A DNA stretch of 64,000 nucleotides from Desulfofustis glycolicus DSM 9705 (GCF_900130015.1 NZ_FQXS01000011.1:62001-126000); one strand, 5' to 3'; counted from the stretch's first letter, positions 28,911-38,226 are shown. The notes: generated by a model from the sequence alone, not told the origin. Numbers and translations: made by a program.

Positions 28911-31454
28911 ATGAGTTTTGCCCGGCGGCTCACGTACTGGAGCCGGTATCTGTTCACTCCAAACCGGTTGCTACTCGACAAATATCAGGCCTTTCGGGAA
29001 TTATTGCAGCACGACCGGAAAAGCCTGGAGTTGCTCAGCGATCTGGAGGCCCTCTCCTGTTCCGGAGCCATGGTCGATTGGGCCAGGGTCTCTCGACTCG
29101 TCGTCGCGCTGCGTTGGTCGGTGGGCAGCCTGATTCGTGAACTGAAATCGATGCATCCCGGAGCCTACGATGAACTGGAAAACCGTTTTCTGGTTCTGGA
29201 AGAGCGGTTGCAAGAGCAGGCCACCCTGCCCCCGGCGGATACCTCACCGCCATATGTCATCACCATTGGCGATGCCGCCGCAAAACCTCACCTCGCCGGG
29301 GGCAAGGCGCAGACCCTCGGCGAGCTGCTGCGCGATACCGATCTGCCGCAACCCCGCGGCTTCGTAATTACTACCACCGCCACCAATCTGCTGCTGGCCC
29401 GCAACGATCTGCGCCCCCGTCTCGACGAGCTGCTCGGCGAGATCGATATCGACGATGCCCGCCACCTGGCCACCCTGTCGGCCGAGCTGACAACACTCAT
29501 TGAAACAGCGGCAATTCCCGATGAGATCAGCACCGCACTAACTGACCGGCTAACCGAACTGCAACGACATGATGCGGCATCTCCCACCAGGTGGGCGGTA
29601 CGCAGCAGCGCCGTCGGGGAAGATTCAGCCGTTTCCTTCGCTGGTCAATACGTCTCGGTCCTGTCCGTCTCCACGGACGAACTGCTCGCTGCCTACAAGA
29701 CCGTCCTGGCCGGTAAATACCGGCCGAACGCCCTGGCCTACCGCATCCGCAACGGCCTGGCGGACCAGGAGACACCAATGGCGGCCCTGGTCATGGAGAT
29801 GGTCGAGGCCCGGGCCGGAGGAGTGATATACACGCGCGATCCGTCGTTTGGCGGAGCACCCGGAGACAGTGAGAATCTGACCATCTATGCGGTCCCCGGC
29901 CTTGGTGAAACGCTGGTGGACGGCAGCGTTGAACCGCAAATCTACCGCTGCGCGGCTACGTCAGATCGTCCCGATCACGAATCGACGGCAGCCACCGATA
30001 CAAGCTTGGAAAACGGGAACGGCCAGCTGCTGGACGAGGCAACGATTCGGCAACTTGCCGATTGGGGCCGGCGACTTGAGGTGGTGCGCACCGGCCCGCA
30101 GGACATTGAGTGGTGCCAGGACCAGCTCGGCCGCTGCCTACTCCTTCAGTGCCGGCCGCTCAGGTCCGCCGACAGTGGGAATGACGCCGGGCAACTGGAA
30201 CCGGTGCCGGACATCGCCACAGAGCCGCTCCTTCGCGGCGGGACCTGCGCTTCCCCCGGCATTGGCATCGGCACGGTCATTGTCCGCGACAACCCGAACA
30301 ACCTCAACGACATTCCGGCAGGCTCGATCCTTGTCCTACCGTCCCCACCGCCCACCTTGGCTGGCATCCTCAGTTGTCTTGAAGCGGTTGTCGCCGAAGG
30401 CGGCAGCCGGGCCAGCCATTTCGCCACCGTGGCCCGGGAAGCAGGCCTGCCGGTCATCACCGGTCTGGCCGGTGCTATGACGGTCCTGGACGGCTGCGGC
30501 CAGGTCACGGTCGACGCCGGGGGCGGATGTATCTACCCGGGAGCTGTTGCCGAATTGGCCGCCCGAGCCCACGCCCCGCAACAAACCAGGCAGGCCGAAA
30601 CCGCTTGTCAGCAGCGATTGGACCGGATCAACGAACTGGTCGCGCCGCTCCATCTGCTCGATCCGGCCTCGCCCTCCTTCTCGCCGCAAGAGTGCACCAG
30701 CATGCATGATCTGATCCGCTACGCCCACGAGAAAGCAATGGCCGAGATGTTCTCGCTGGTCGGTCCGGGCGGCCGCGAGCTGAGTGGTGCTCGGACCGTT
30801 CACTCCGAGCTACCACTGACGCTGTCCCTGATCGACCTCGGCGGCGGTCTGGCGACTGCCGCCGGTAAAAAACAACGGCAGCTCACCCCCGACCGGTTCG
30901 CCTCACCGCTGCTGCTCGCCTGCTGGCAGGGACTCACCCATCCGGACATCACCTGGCACCAGGGACTTGCCTATCTCGACTGGGAGCAGGCGGATCGGGT
31001 CAGCGGCGGCATTATCAGCTTGAAATCACCGCTTCTCGGCAGCTACGGGGTCGTCGCCCGCGACTATCTGCACCTGATGCTACGCTTCGGTTACCATTTT
31101 GCCGTTATCGACTGCCTGGCCGGCAACGACGACGAAGCCAACTACCTGGCGTTTCGCTTCAAAGGCGGTGGCGGCGACTATGAGATGCGGCTGCGCCGTG
31201 TCCGGCTGATCAGCGACATCCTGATCTGGGCCGGCTTTGGTGTGCACACCCACGGCGACATGCTCGATGCGCGTTTCGATCGCCGGCAGGCCGGAGATTT
31301 CCTGCCGCGACTCTCGGTGCTCGGCTATCTTCAGGGGAAATGCCAATTGCTCGACATGACGTTGACCGGTGACGAGAAGCTGGCACCACTGCGCGACTCG
31401 TTCAAAACACAGCTGCAAACTTTTTTCACCCCGACGCACACCTCCAAGGTTTGA
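28911..31454 (+). CDS. PEP-synthase-like protein: ATP-grasp, phosphohistidine swivel, novel C-terminus
   Basis: 847 residues from the ATG at 28911; the longer open frame upstream crosses the repeat and the hcp terminator. Order: helical start (1-110); pyruvate-phosphate-dikinase ATP-grasp (115-420, with WAVRSSAVGEDS, GQYVSVLSV, GGVIYTRDP, GLGETLVDG and WCQDQLGRCLLLQCRPL); swivel domain (440-540) with phospho-His503 in GGSRASHFATVARE. The last 300 residues are not the PEP/pyruvate TIM barrel of PpsA or PPDK but a different domain with FRFKGGGGDYEMRLRR. The final phosphate acceptor is therefore unknown. A phosphatase gene follows after 4 bp. Confidence 0.85.
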   Translation: MSFARRLTYWSRYLFTPNRLLLDKYQAFRELLQHDRKSLELLSDLEALSCSGAMVDWARVSRLVVALRWSVGSLIRELKSMHPGAYDELENRFLVLEERLQEQATLPPADTSPPYVITIGDAAAKPHLAGGKAQTLGELLRDTDLPQPRGFVITTTATNLLLARNDLRPRLDELLGEIDIDDARHLATLSAELTTLIETAAIPDEISTALTDRLTELQRHDAASPTRWAVRSSAVGEDSAVSFAGQYVSVLSVSTDELLAAYKTVLAGKYRPNALAYRIRNGLADQETPMAALVMEMVEARAGGVIYTRDPSFGGAPGDSENLTIYAVPGLGETLVDGSVEPQIYRCAATSDRPDHESTAATDTSLENGNGQLLDEATIRQLADWGRRLEVVRTGPQDIEWCQDQLGRCLLLQCRPLRSADSGNDAGQLEPVPDIATEPLLRGGTCASPGIGIGTVIVRDNPNNLNDIPAGSILVLPSPPPTLAGILSCLEAVVAEGGSRASHFATVAREAGLPVITGLAGAMTVLDGCGQVTVDAGGGCIYPGAVAELAARAHAPQQTRQAETACQQRLDRINELVAPLHLLDPASPSFSPQECTSMHDLIRYAHEKAMAEMFSLVGPGGRELSGARTVHSELPLTLSLIDLGGGLATAAGKKQRQLTPDRFASPLLLACWQGLTHPDITWHQGLAYLDWEQADRVSGGIISLKSPLLGSYGVVARDYLHLMLRFGYHFAVIDCLAGNDDEANYLAFRFKGGGGDYEMRLRRVRLISDILIWAGFGVHTHGDMLDARFDRRQAGDFLPRLSVLGYLQGKCQLLDMTLTGDEKLAPLRDSFKTQLQTFFTPTHTSKV

Positions 31455-31458
31455 ATCA

Positions 31459-32523
31459 ATGACGCAATCAGCCTATCGTGTCGATTGGATAACCGACAAC
31501 CTGGCCGTCGGCCAGGCGCCGATGTCATACGACGCACTCGACGCGATCCGAGACCTCGGTATTGGCGCCGTACTCAACCTCTGTGCCGAGTTCTGCGACC
31601 TGCACTGGATTCAGGCCAAGGCCGGTTTCGAGGTCTACTACCTGCCGATCCCCGACGAAGAAGCCCCCGACCTGAGCGAGTTGGAAAAAGCCCTCGACTG
31701 GCTCGACGAGTGTCTCTATCTCGGCAAGAAGGTCCTCGTCCACTGCCGCTTCGGCATCGGCCGCACCGGCACCGTGGTCAATGCCTACCTGTTGCGCAAG
31801 GGCCTGGGACACCGACTGGCCGGCAAGACATTGAAAGGACTGCGCTCCCAGCCGGCCAATTTCAACCAGTGGTGGTTCATCAGAAAATACGGTAAAAAGG
31901 AAAAACGGCTGACCATCCGTGAACCGTCACTGGAAAGCAAGCACCTGGTCGACCTCTTTCCGTTTTTCGCCAACTACGAGCAGGAACTCGCCCGCATCGA
32001 CGAGGCACTGCAGGCCGAGTCATCCCCTCCATCCTGCGGCCGCGATCATGACTCCTGCTGCAAAACCCCGCTGACCCTGTCCTTTATCGAGACCGTCTAC
32101 CTCAGCCACATGGTCAACACTACCCTGGAACGTCAGGCCCGCCTGGACCTGATTGACCGCACCACCGCGAAAAAAGAAGCGGAGCAAAAAGGGACAGTCC
32201 CTTTTTCGTCCAGCTTTTCCCCTTTTCCTCCGTATCGCTGCCCCCTCAATCCGAACGGGACCTGTCTTGTCTATGCTGGTCGGCCGGCGGCCTGCCGACT
32301 CTCGGACCTCGAGCCGGGTCGACGACGGGGCATCAAATCCTTTGTCAACGAACAACTGGAACGTCTCTCCGGCGATATCTATTTTGCCTTCACCTCGCGC
32401 TTTCCTACCGAAGCACCACTGTCGTTCGCACTGACCGACGCGGTATCCGGCCGCTATGTCCAAACCCTGTTCCATCATCTGTTGCCCCGAAACACCGATG
32501 AGCCGGAAGAAAACGAGGGATGA
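31459..32523 (+). CDS. Dual-specificity phosphatase fused to a YkgJ-type cysteine-cluster domain
   Basis: 354 residues from the ATG at 31459. Residues 1-165 are a dual-specificity/tyrosine phosphatase with the loop His95-Cys96-RFGIG-Arg102 and a likely general acid in IPDEEAPD. Residues ~190-350 carry a YkgJ-like set (CGRDHDSCC, then YRCPLNPNGTCLVYAGRPAACR) that may bind zinc or iron. Between them, residues reading QKGTVPFSS come from a REP-like palindrome (32186-32206) inserted in frame. The 4-bp spacing from the PEP-synthase-like gene suggests it acts on that protein or its product. Confidence 0.85.
   Translation: MTQSAYRVDWITDNLAVGQAPMSYDALDAIRDLGIGAVLNLCAEFCDLHWIQAKAGFEVYYLPIPDEEAPDLSELEKALDWLDECLYLGKKVLVHCRFGIGRTGTVVNAYLLRKGLGHRLAGKTLKGLRSQPANFNQWWFIRKYGKKEKRLTIREPSLESKHLVDLFPFFANYEQELARIDEALQAESSPPSCGRDHDSCCKTPLTLSFIETVYLSHMVNTTLERQARLDLIDRTTAKKEAEQKGTVPFSSSFSPFPPYRCPLNPNGTCLVYAGRPAACRLSDLEPGRRRGIKSFVNEQLERLSGDIYFAFTSRFPTEAPLSFALTDAVSGRYVQTLFHHLLPRNTDEPEENEG
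32186..32206. repeat. REP-like palindrome inside the phosphatase gene
   Basis: AAAAAGGGAC and GTCCCTTTTT flank a central A, a perfect palindrome. It is translated in frame as part of QKGTVPFSS, in the linker before the YkgJ cysteines. Confidence 0.75.
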
Positions 32524-32561
32524 TGACACACCACAGCACCGCTTGCTTTTTTTTATCGTTG

Positions 32562-32602
32562 TTGACCCAAGTCAAAGAATAATTACTGCGTTGTGATACA
32601 TT
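32562..32602 (+). promoter_or_regulatory. HcpR-like operator and -10 element of the ferredoxin gene
   Basis: TTGAC-CCAA-GTCAA at 32562-32575 has the same half-sites and spacing as the hcp operator. A -10-like TACATT lies at 32597-32602, at nearly the same distance (about 31 bp between centres) as in the hcp promoter. The gene begins at 32673. Confidence 0.7.
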
Positions 32603-32622
32603 CCCAATAAAGCATGGCGAAA

Positions 32623-32658
32623 GTGCTTTTTGTAAAACTTAGATTTTCGTTCAAAACT
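32623..32658. repeat. Truncated end of the palindromic MITE-like family
   Basis: The segment GTAAAACTTAGATTTTCG followed by TTCAAAACTC matches the left terminal repeat of the element at 46387 (GCAAAACCTAGATTTTTG, CTCAAAGTC). No core or right end follows. It lies in the leader of the ferredoxin gene. Confidence 0.55.
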
Positions 32659-32672
32659 CACGGGGATATATC

Positions 32673-33434
32673 ATGAAACAGATGCGGAAAATTATTGAGA
32701 TCGATGAGGAATTGTGTGACGGCTGCGGGCAGTGCGTTCCGGATTGCGCCGAGGGGTCGCTGCAGATCATCAACGGTAAGGCCAAGCTGGTCGCCGACAA
32801 GCTCTGCGACGGTCTCGGGGCCTGTCTCGGCTCCTGTCCGACCGGCGCCCTGAAGATTATCGAACGCGAGGCCGATGAGTTCGACGAGGAGGCGGTCGAG
32901 GAGTTTCTTTCCTCCAAAGAACGGGCCAAGACGCAACCCCCCGAACCGATGGCCTGCGGCTGCGCGTCAACCCATATCCAGAGTTTCCAGCCGGCGGCCT
33001 CGCCCTGTCAATCGGCCAACGTGCCGAAAAGCGTGCCGGCCGATGCTCCGGCCGACTCGCAATTGAGCCACTGGCCGGTTCAGATCCGTCTCGTGCCGCC
33101 GCACGCTCCCTTTCTGAAAGGGGCAGATCTGTTGATCGCGGCCGACTGCACGGCGGTCTCGGCAGCGAATTTCCAGCAAGACTACCTGGCCGGCAAAGTG
33201 GTGCTGATGGGCTGCCCGAAATTCGACGATGCCGAATCATATATCCAGCGCTTCACCGAAATCATCGACACCTGCGGCTTGAAGCGTATTACCATCCTGA
33301 TCATGGAAGTACCCTGCTGCTCGGCGATGAACGTCATCGTCAAGCGGGCCCTGGAACGGGCCTCGGTATCGGTGCCGGTGGAACAGATCACCATCTCGAC
33401 CCGCGGCCGGGAACTACAGCGGGTGAGCTGGTAA
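32673..33434 (+). CDS. 2[4Fe-4S] ferredoxin protein, probable Hcp-linked electron carrier
   Basis: 253 residues. Residues 1-65 hold two clusters: CDGCGQCVPDCAEG and CDGLGACLGSCPTG. The linker has CGCAS. The C-terminal ~120 residues (LLIAADCTAVSAANF, VLMGCPKFDD, IMEVPCCSAMNVIVKRAL) form a separate domain with further Cys. This architecture often accompanies hcp in anaerobes. The matching HcpR-like operators argue for joint induction under nitrosative stress, though 6 kb and two genes separate them. The stop is followed by a 74-bp palindrome shared with the convergent gene. Confidence 0.87.
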   Translation: MKQMRKIIEIDEELCDGCGQCVPDCAEGSLQIINGKAKLVADKLCDGLGACLGSCPTGALKIIEREADEFDEEAVEEFLSSKERAKTQPPEPMACGCASTHIQSFQPAASPCQSANVPKSVPADAPADSQLSHWPVQIRLVPPHAPFLKGADLLIAADCTAVSAANFQQDYLAGKVVLMGCPKFDDAESYIQRFTEIIDTCGLKRITILIMEVPCCSAMNVIVKRALERASVSVPVEQITISTRGRELQRVSW

Positions 33435-33436
33435 AC

Positions 33437-33510
33437 AAAAGCGGGGTCAGGCTTGACAAGTTGACAAACTGCAGGCAGTTTGTCAACTTGTCAAGCCTGA
33501 CCCCGCTTTT
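33437..33510. repeat. 74-bp perfect palindrome (REP family, bidirectional terminator)
   Basis: AAAAGCGGGGTCAGGCTTGA, then CAAGTTGACAAACTGC and its exact reverse complement, a 37-bp perfect inverted repeat. It fills the gap between two convergent stops, and its last base is the first base of the opposite stop codon. The A and T ends make it a terminator in both directions. Related units lie at 42013 and 44099. Confidence 0.9.
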
Positions 33511-34157
33511 TACTTCCAGGTGATGATCAGTCGTCCTTCCACCTCGACAACCTCTGCACCGATGGAGACGAGGAGGTGAAAGAGCGGGCGACCGAAATAA
33601 AAAAGTTCCTCGCCGAGCGTCAGGTCGAAGTCCTCGACCACCCGGGTACGGTAGGCGATCTCCTCATTGACCAGCCGCTCGAGCTCGGCCGCCCGGTCCC
33701 CGGGACCATGATCGAGCAGGGCCTGCATATCGGGGCAGGGAAACAACCGTTCGTGTTCCAGCACGAAGGGACGCAACGGATCATCATCGGCCAGCAGGTC
33801 GAGTCGGCCGATGGTATCGGTTTCCATCAACTCCTCGATCTCAGTGGTATCCCAGCAGCGCAGTGCTTTACAGGCCTGCGGCCGCATCTCGTAGATGGTG
33901 CAGCCCTTCTGCTCGGGATCGAAATAAAAACAGCTCCACTCCCGGCCAACTCCGCTGATCTTCACCAACTCGCCGCGAACCGGTTGAACCGTGTCGGAAA
34001 GCGGGTTGTGGGCCAACTCCCCTTTTCTGATGGTGATCAGCTGAGCCGTCGGCAGATGGCCGTCCAGAACCAGGTGCCGATCTTCCGGGTGCAGCGCCGG
34101 CCCGCCGCTGACGCAGCAGGTTCCGCAGCGCAAACAGTGCTGCTGTTGTTCTTCCAT
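33510..34157 (-). CDS. YkgJ-family cysteine-cluster protein
   Basis: 215 residues from the ATG at 34157; a longer open frame upstream runs into the CoA-transferase gene. The N-terminal CLRCGTCCVSGGP and the later CTIYEMRPQACKALRCW are the YkgJ (Fe/Zn-binding) pattern. The rest is helical. The molecular role of the family is unknown; metal chelation is inferred from the Cys set. It follows the CoA-transferase gene by 64 bp. It is a second YkgJ-type protein in the window. Confidence 0.8.
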   Translation of the reverse strand: MEEQQQHCLRCGTCCVSGGPALHPEDRHLVLDGHLPTAQLITIRKGELAHNPLSDTVQPVRGELVKISGVGREWSCFYFDPEQKGCTIYEMRPQACKALRCWDTTEIEELMETDTIGRLDLLADDDPLRPFVLEHERLFPCPDMQALLDHGPGDRAAELERLVNEEIAYRTRVVEDFDLTLGEELFYFGRPLFHLLVSIGAEVVEVEGRLIITWK

Positions 34158-34221
34158 AACCGTCGCGCCCCCCGTTCGCTCTCTCGATCCGTATCTGCCC
34201 GTAGCACGCGCTTTGACGACG

Positions 34222-36102
34222 CTAGAAATCCATGACGAAACTATAAACACCCTCTTCGATGGTGCTCGTCACATTGAGTCCCGAATGGTTGAAAATCGCC
34301 TGCATCCGGTTGTTGTTGCGCAGCACTTCGGCGGTAAAACCGGAGATGCCGTTAGCCTTGGCAATCGTCACCAGGTGGCGGAAGACGAAGGTGCCAAGCC
34401 CCCGGTTCTGCCACTTGTCGCGCACGACAAAGGCCACCTCGGCCCGGTTGCTCCGCTCGTCGAGATAATAGCGGCCGACGGCGATAATCTCGTCGCCGTA
34501 GGCCTCAGGCAGCACCCCGACAATGGCCACGTCCTTGCGGTGATCGATATAGACGAAATTCTGGATCTGTCGCTGGCCGAAGCGCTCCTGGTGACTCATG
34601 AAGCGGTAATAGATCGTCTCCCGCGATAGATCGTAGAGCAGATCGCGCATGCGCGGCTCGTCGGTCGGGTGGATCGGCCGGAAATTAATCTCGGTACCGT
34701 CCTTGAGCAAGTACTTGGTCTTCATGAAGCTCTGCGAGGCGACCACGAACTTGCCTTCGATATCGGCAAATTCCTCGCGTATGTACTTGGCTTCGATGGC
34801 CTCCTTGAGGAGTTGCGGCCGGACATCGGGATGGGCAATGGAGATCAGGGCCAGGGTTCGGTCCTGGACCGATTTGCCGCGCAGGTAAGCGCTGCCGTAT
34901 TCGGTTACGACGTAATGCACGGTACCGCGCGAGATGACCACCCCGGAACCGGGGCTGAGCCGGGACACGATGCGCGAGGCACCCTCGATATCAGTGGACG
35001 GCATCACGACGATCGGCCGGCCGCCGCTGGAACGGGCGGCGCCGCGATTGAAGTCGACCTGGCCGCCGATCCCCGAGTAGAACTTGCCCCCTTCCGAATC
35101 GGAACTGACCTGCCCGGTCAGATCGATCTGCAACGCCATGTTGATGGTGACCATGTTGTTGTGCTTGCCGATCACGTTGGCATCGTTGACGTATTGGGTC
35201 GGGCGGAAGGAAAAGAGCGGATTGTCATCGATATAATCGTAGAGCGCCCGGCTGCCCATGCAGAAACTGCCGATCACCTTGCCGCGGTCCACGGTTTTGC
35301 GCATACCGGTCACCGCCCCGGCCTCGATCAATTCCATGATCTCGTCGGAAATCAGTTCGGTATGGATGCCGAGATCCACCTTGTCCTTCAGGTACGGCAC
35401 CACCGCCAGCGGCAGCCGCCCGAAACCGGGCACCTTGCCGAGACCGAACTCGATGGTCGCGCCGTTGGGCACCAGGGCGGCTACCAATTGGGCGATCTTG
35501 TCGGTCACTTCCGGGACCGGTTCGTGCTTGCGCTCGATCAGCGGCACGTCAACGGGCACCAGGATGTCAAGATCGTAGACGTCGATCAGGCTGTCGCCCC
35601 GGGTCCACGGCATCTGCGGATTGACCTGGGCGATAACGAGTGAAGCGTTCTCGGCGGCGCTCTTGACGATATCAACAGAAATACCGAGGCTCATCTTGCC
35701 CCGGGTATCCGGCGGCGTCACTTGGATCAGGGCCACGTCCAGCGGCATCTGCCCGGAATTAAGCAGGGCCGGGATATCATACATCAGGATCGGCGTGTAA
35801 TCCCCCCGCCCCTCCTGATAGAGCGTGCGGACGTTGCCGCCGATAAAAAAGGAATTGACCTTGAAGGTGTCGGCGTACCGGCGGTCGGTGTACGGCGCCT
35901 CACCCTTGGTGAGCAACTCAACGATCTCGACGTCGGCCAGGTTCTTGGCGTTCTTGACCAACGCTTCGACGAGGATCAACGGCTCGCCGCAACCGGTCCC
36001 GAGAAAGACGCGATTGCCTGATTTAACATGGGACAACGCCTTGTTCGGCGTCATGATCATGTCCTGGTACTTTTCCTGCCAGGCGGCTTCGTATTCAACC
36101 AT
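34222..36102 (-). CDS. Acetyl-CoA hydrolase/CoA-transferase fused to a Pat-like GNAT domain
   Basis: 626 residues. Residues 1-440 are the two-part class I CoA-transferase fold (VFLGTGCGEP, EFGLGKVPGFG, VTEYGSAYLRGKS). Residues ~475-626 are a GNAT acetyltransferase (INFRPIHPTDEPRMRDLL, VVRDKWQNRGLGTFVF) of the kind found at the C-terminus of protein acetyltransferase Pat/YfiQ. It could move CoA between acids and acylate lysines of partner enzymes. It lies 24 bp downstream of an ADP-forming acyl-CoA synthetase and in the same direction as AcuB- and AcuC-like genes, so lysine acetylation control of acyl-CoA metabolism is likely. Confidence 0.88.
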   Translation of the reverse strand: MVEYEAAWQEKYQDMIMTPNKALSHVKSGNRVFLGTGCGEPLILVEALVKNAKNLADVEIVELLTKGEAPYTDRRYADTFKVNSFFIGGNVRTLYQEGRGDYTPILMYDIPALLNSGQMPLDVALIQVTPPDTRGKMSLGISVDIVKSAAENASLVIAQVNPQMPWTRGDSLIDVYDLDILVPVDVPLIERKHEPVPEVTDKIAQLVAALVPNGATIEFGLGKVPGFGRLPLAVVPYLKDKVDLGIHTELISDEIMELIEAGAVTGMRKTVDRGKVIGSFCMGSRALYDYIDDNPLFSFRPTQYVNDANVIGKHNNMVTINMALQIDLTGQVSSDSEGGKFYSGIGGQVDFNRGAARSSGGRPIVVMPSTDIEGASRIVSRLSPGSGVVISRGTVHYVVTEYGSAYLRGKSVQDRTLALISIAHPDVRPQLLKEAIEAKYIREEFADIEGKFVVASQSFMKTKYLLKDGTEINFRPIHPTDEPRMRDLLYDLSRETIYYRFMSHQERFGQRQIQNFVYIDHRKDVAIVGVLPEAYGDEIIAVGRYYLDERSNRAEVAFVVRDKWQNRGLGTFVFRHLVTIAKANGISGFTAEVLRNNNRMQAIFNHSGLNVTSTIEEGVYSFVMDF

Positions 36103-36126
36103 GGGTACCCTGTTGTGGCGCGCCGC

Positions 36127-38226
36127 TCAGCGAAGCGTGGTCAGGTTCATATGGACATCGGCAACGATTGGTTCGGTGCCGATATCGCCGACGATAAACG
36201 GGTTGATATCCAGTTCGATAATCTGTGGGAAATCCGTGGTCAACTGACTGATCCGCTGCAGACCGACGGCGATGGCATTGACATCCACCCCTTGCTGGCC
36301 GCGGCGCCCCTCGAGCATCGCGTAAGAACGCGTCGACATCAGCATCTGTACCGCTTCCGCTTCGGTAATCGGCGCCAGATGGAAAGCAACGTCCTTGAGC
36401 ACCTCGACGAAGATACCGCCGAGGCCGAACATCAGCATCGGCCCGAACTGCGGATCCCGGTTCATACCGAGGATCACCTCGAGTCCCCGCGGAATCATCT
36501 GCTCCACGTAGATCCCGTCGATGCGCGCGTCCGGGGCCCGCTTGCGGATCTTCAGCATCATCAGATCATAAGCGTCCTCAATCGCTTCAGCGTTGTTCAG
36601 GTCGAGTTGGATGCCGCCCATATCGCTCTTGTGGATGATATTGGGCGAGACGATTTTCAAGGCCACCGGATACCCGATGCGCTCGGCGATCTCCACCGCC
36701 TCTTCCTGGCAGATGGCCATGGCGCCGTGCGGGATCTTGAAGCCATAGGCACTGAGAATATCCTTGCCCTTGACCTCGCCGACCATCAAACGGTTGGTAC
36801 GCATCCGGCGGGTGATGATCCGCTCGACCCGGCGGCGGTTCACCCGGAAATGGGTGATCTGCCGCGGCGGTCGATTCTTCCACAGGCTGTAGTGATGCAT
36901 CGCCTTCAGGGCCGCCACCGCCCGCTCCGGGGAGCCGTAGTGCGGCAGACCGGCGGCGCAGAGATGCTTGCGCCCCGGCAGCACGTCCTCGCCTCCCATG
37001 AAGGAGGCGACCACCGGTTTCGAGCCGTCGATCGCCGATGCGATGGCCAGCGCCGTCTCGGCCGGCTGGGTCATGGTCTGCGGCGTCATGATCACCAGGA
37101 TGGCGTCGACGGAAGGATCCTGCTGGGCCGCTTCGATAGCCGCCGCATATCGATCCGGCACCGCGTCGCCGAGCACGTCGATGGGATTGCTGATGGACGA
37201 CTCGCGCGGCAGCTTTTCCCGCAGAAACGTAATTGTCCGATTCTCCAGGATGGCAACTTGCAGGCCCGCCTTTTCCACCGCATCGGCGGCGATTGTGCCC
37301 GGCCCGCCGGCATTGGTGATGATCAGTACCCGGTTGCCCTTCGGCAACGGCTGCAGGGCCAGGGCGGCGGCGTAGTCGAACAGCGCTTCAAAGGAGTCGG
37401 CACGCACCACGCCGGATCTCTTGAACGCGGCGCCATAAGCGGAATCGGCGCCGGCCAACACACCGGTATGCGAGGCCGCCGCCTTGCGGCCGGTCGCCGT
37501 TGTTCCGGCCTTGAGGATGATCACCGGCTTGACCGATGCCGCTTCTTCGGCGGCCTTGACGAAGGCATCGCCGGCGCTGATATCCTCGAGATAGCCGATG
37601 ATCACCTTGGTCTTCTCGTCCTTGGCCAGCCAAGAGAGCAGATCGATCTCGTTGATATCGGCCTTGTTGCCGATGCTGATCATCTTGGCCACCCCGAGAT
37701 GACGGGAACTGCACAGATCGAGCATGGCCGCGCAGACGGCACCGGATTGGGAAAAGATGGAGATCGATCCGGCTTCCGGATACCGGCCGATAAAGCTGGT
37801 ATTGAGCGCCGCATCGGTATTGATGATGCCCATGCAGTTCGGGCCGAGCAGCCGCACCGCGCGCCGCCGGCAGACGTCGACCATCTTCTTCTCAATCTCG
37901 AAGCCCTCCGACCCCATTTCCCTGAAACCGGAGGTAATGACCACCACTCCCTTGGCGCCCGCTTCGATGGACTGCTTGACGGCAGGCAGCACCTTCTCTT
38001 TCGGCACGACGATGACGGCCAGGTCGACCTCACGGCCGATTGCCTGCATATCGGGGAAACAGGGCCGGCCAAGCAGTTCGTCGACTCCGGGGTTGATCGG
38101 GAAGATATCGCCGGAAAATCCGGCATTGATCAGATTGGCCAGCAGATCATAGCCGACCTTGCCGGGCGTGCGGGAAGCCCCGATCACCGCGACGGATCGA
38201 GGGACAAAAAAAACATCGAGGCTCAT
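36127..38226 (-). CDS. ADP-forming acetate/acyl-CoA ligase (ACD), fused alpha-beta
   Basis: 699 residues. The CoA-binding domain (SVAVIGASRTPGKVGYD), ligase domain (GPNCMGIIN, SIFSQSGAV) and ATP-grasp domain (about 480-690) are in order. The catalytic His is present (His253 in AASHTGVLAG), so the protein is probably active, unlike the ACD-like part of Pat. The reaction is acyl-CoA + ADP + Pi to acid + CoA + ATP, or the reverse. Residues 430-440 carry a basic HFRVNRRRVERIITRRM linker. Regulation by acetylation is inferred from the GNAT, AcuB and AcuC neighbours. Confidence 0.92.
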   Translation of the reverse strand: MSLDVFFVPRSVAVIGASRTPGKVGYDLLANLINAGFSGDIFPINPGVDELLGRPCFPDMQAIGREVDLAVIVVPKEKVLPAVKQSIEAGAKGVVVITSGFREMGSEGFEIEKKMVDVCRRRAVRLLGPNCMGIINTDAALNTSFIGRYPEAGSISIFSQSGAVCAAMLDLCSSRHLGVAKMISIGNKADINEIDLLSWLAKDEKTKVIIGYLEDISAGDAFVKAAEEAASVKPVIILKAGTTATGRKAAASHTGVLAGADSAYGAAFKRSGVVRADSFEALFDYAAALALQPLPKGNRVLIITNAGGPGTIAADAVEKAGLQVAILENRTITFLREKLPRESSISNPIDVLGDAVPDRYAAAIEAAQQDPSVDAILVIMTPQTMTQPAETALAIASAIDGSKPVVASFMGGEDVLPGRKHLCAAGLPHYGSPERAVAALKAMHHYSLWKNRPPRQITHFRVNRRRVERIITRRMRTNRLMVGEVKGKDILSAYGFKIPHGAMAICQEEAVEIAERIGYPVALKIVSPNIIHKSDMGGIQLDLNNAEAIEDAYDLMMLKIRKRAPDARIDGIYVEQMIPRGLEVILGMNRDPQFGPMLMFGLGGIFVEVLKDVAFHLAPITEAEAVQMLMSTRSYAMLEGRRGQQGVDVNAIAVGLQRISQLTTDFPQIIELDINPFIVGDIGTEPIVADVHMNLTTLR

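Noticed and set aside
28897-28922. Sigma-54-like TGGCACG upstream of the PEP-synthase-like gene
   Set aside because: The downstream TTTTGC is 15 nt from GG instead of 10, and overlaps the start codon.
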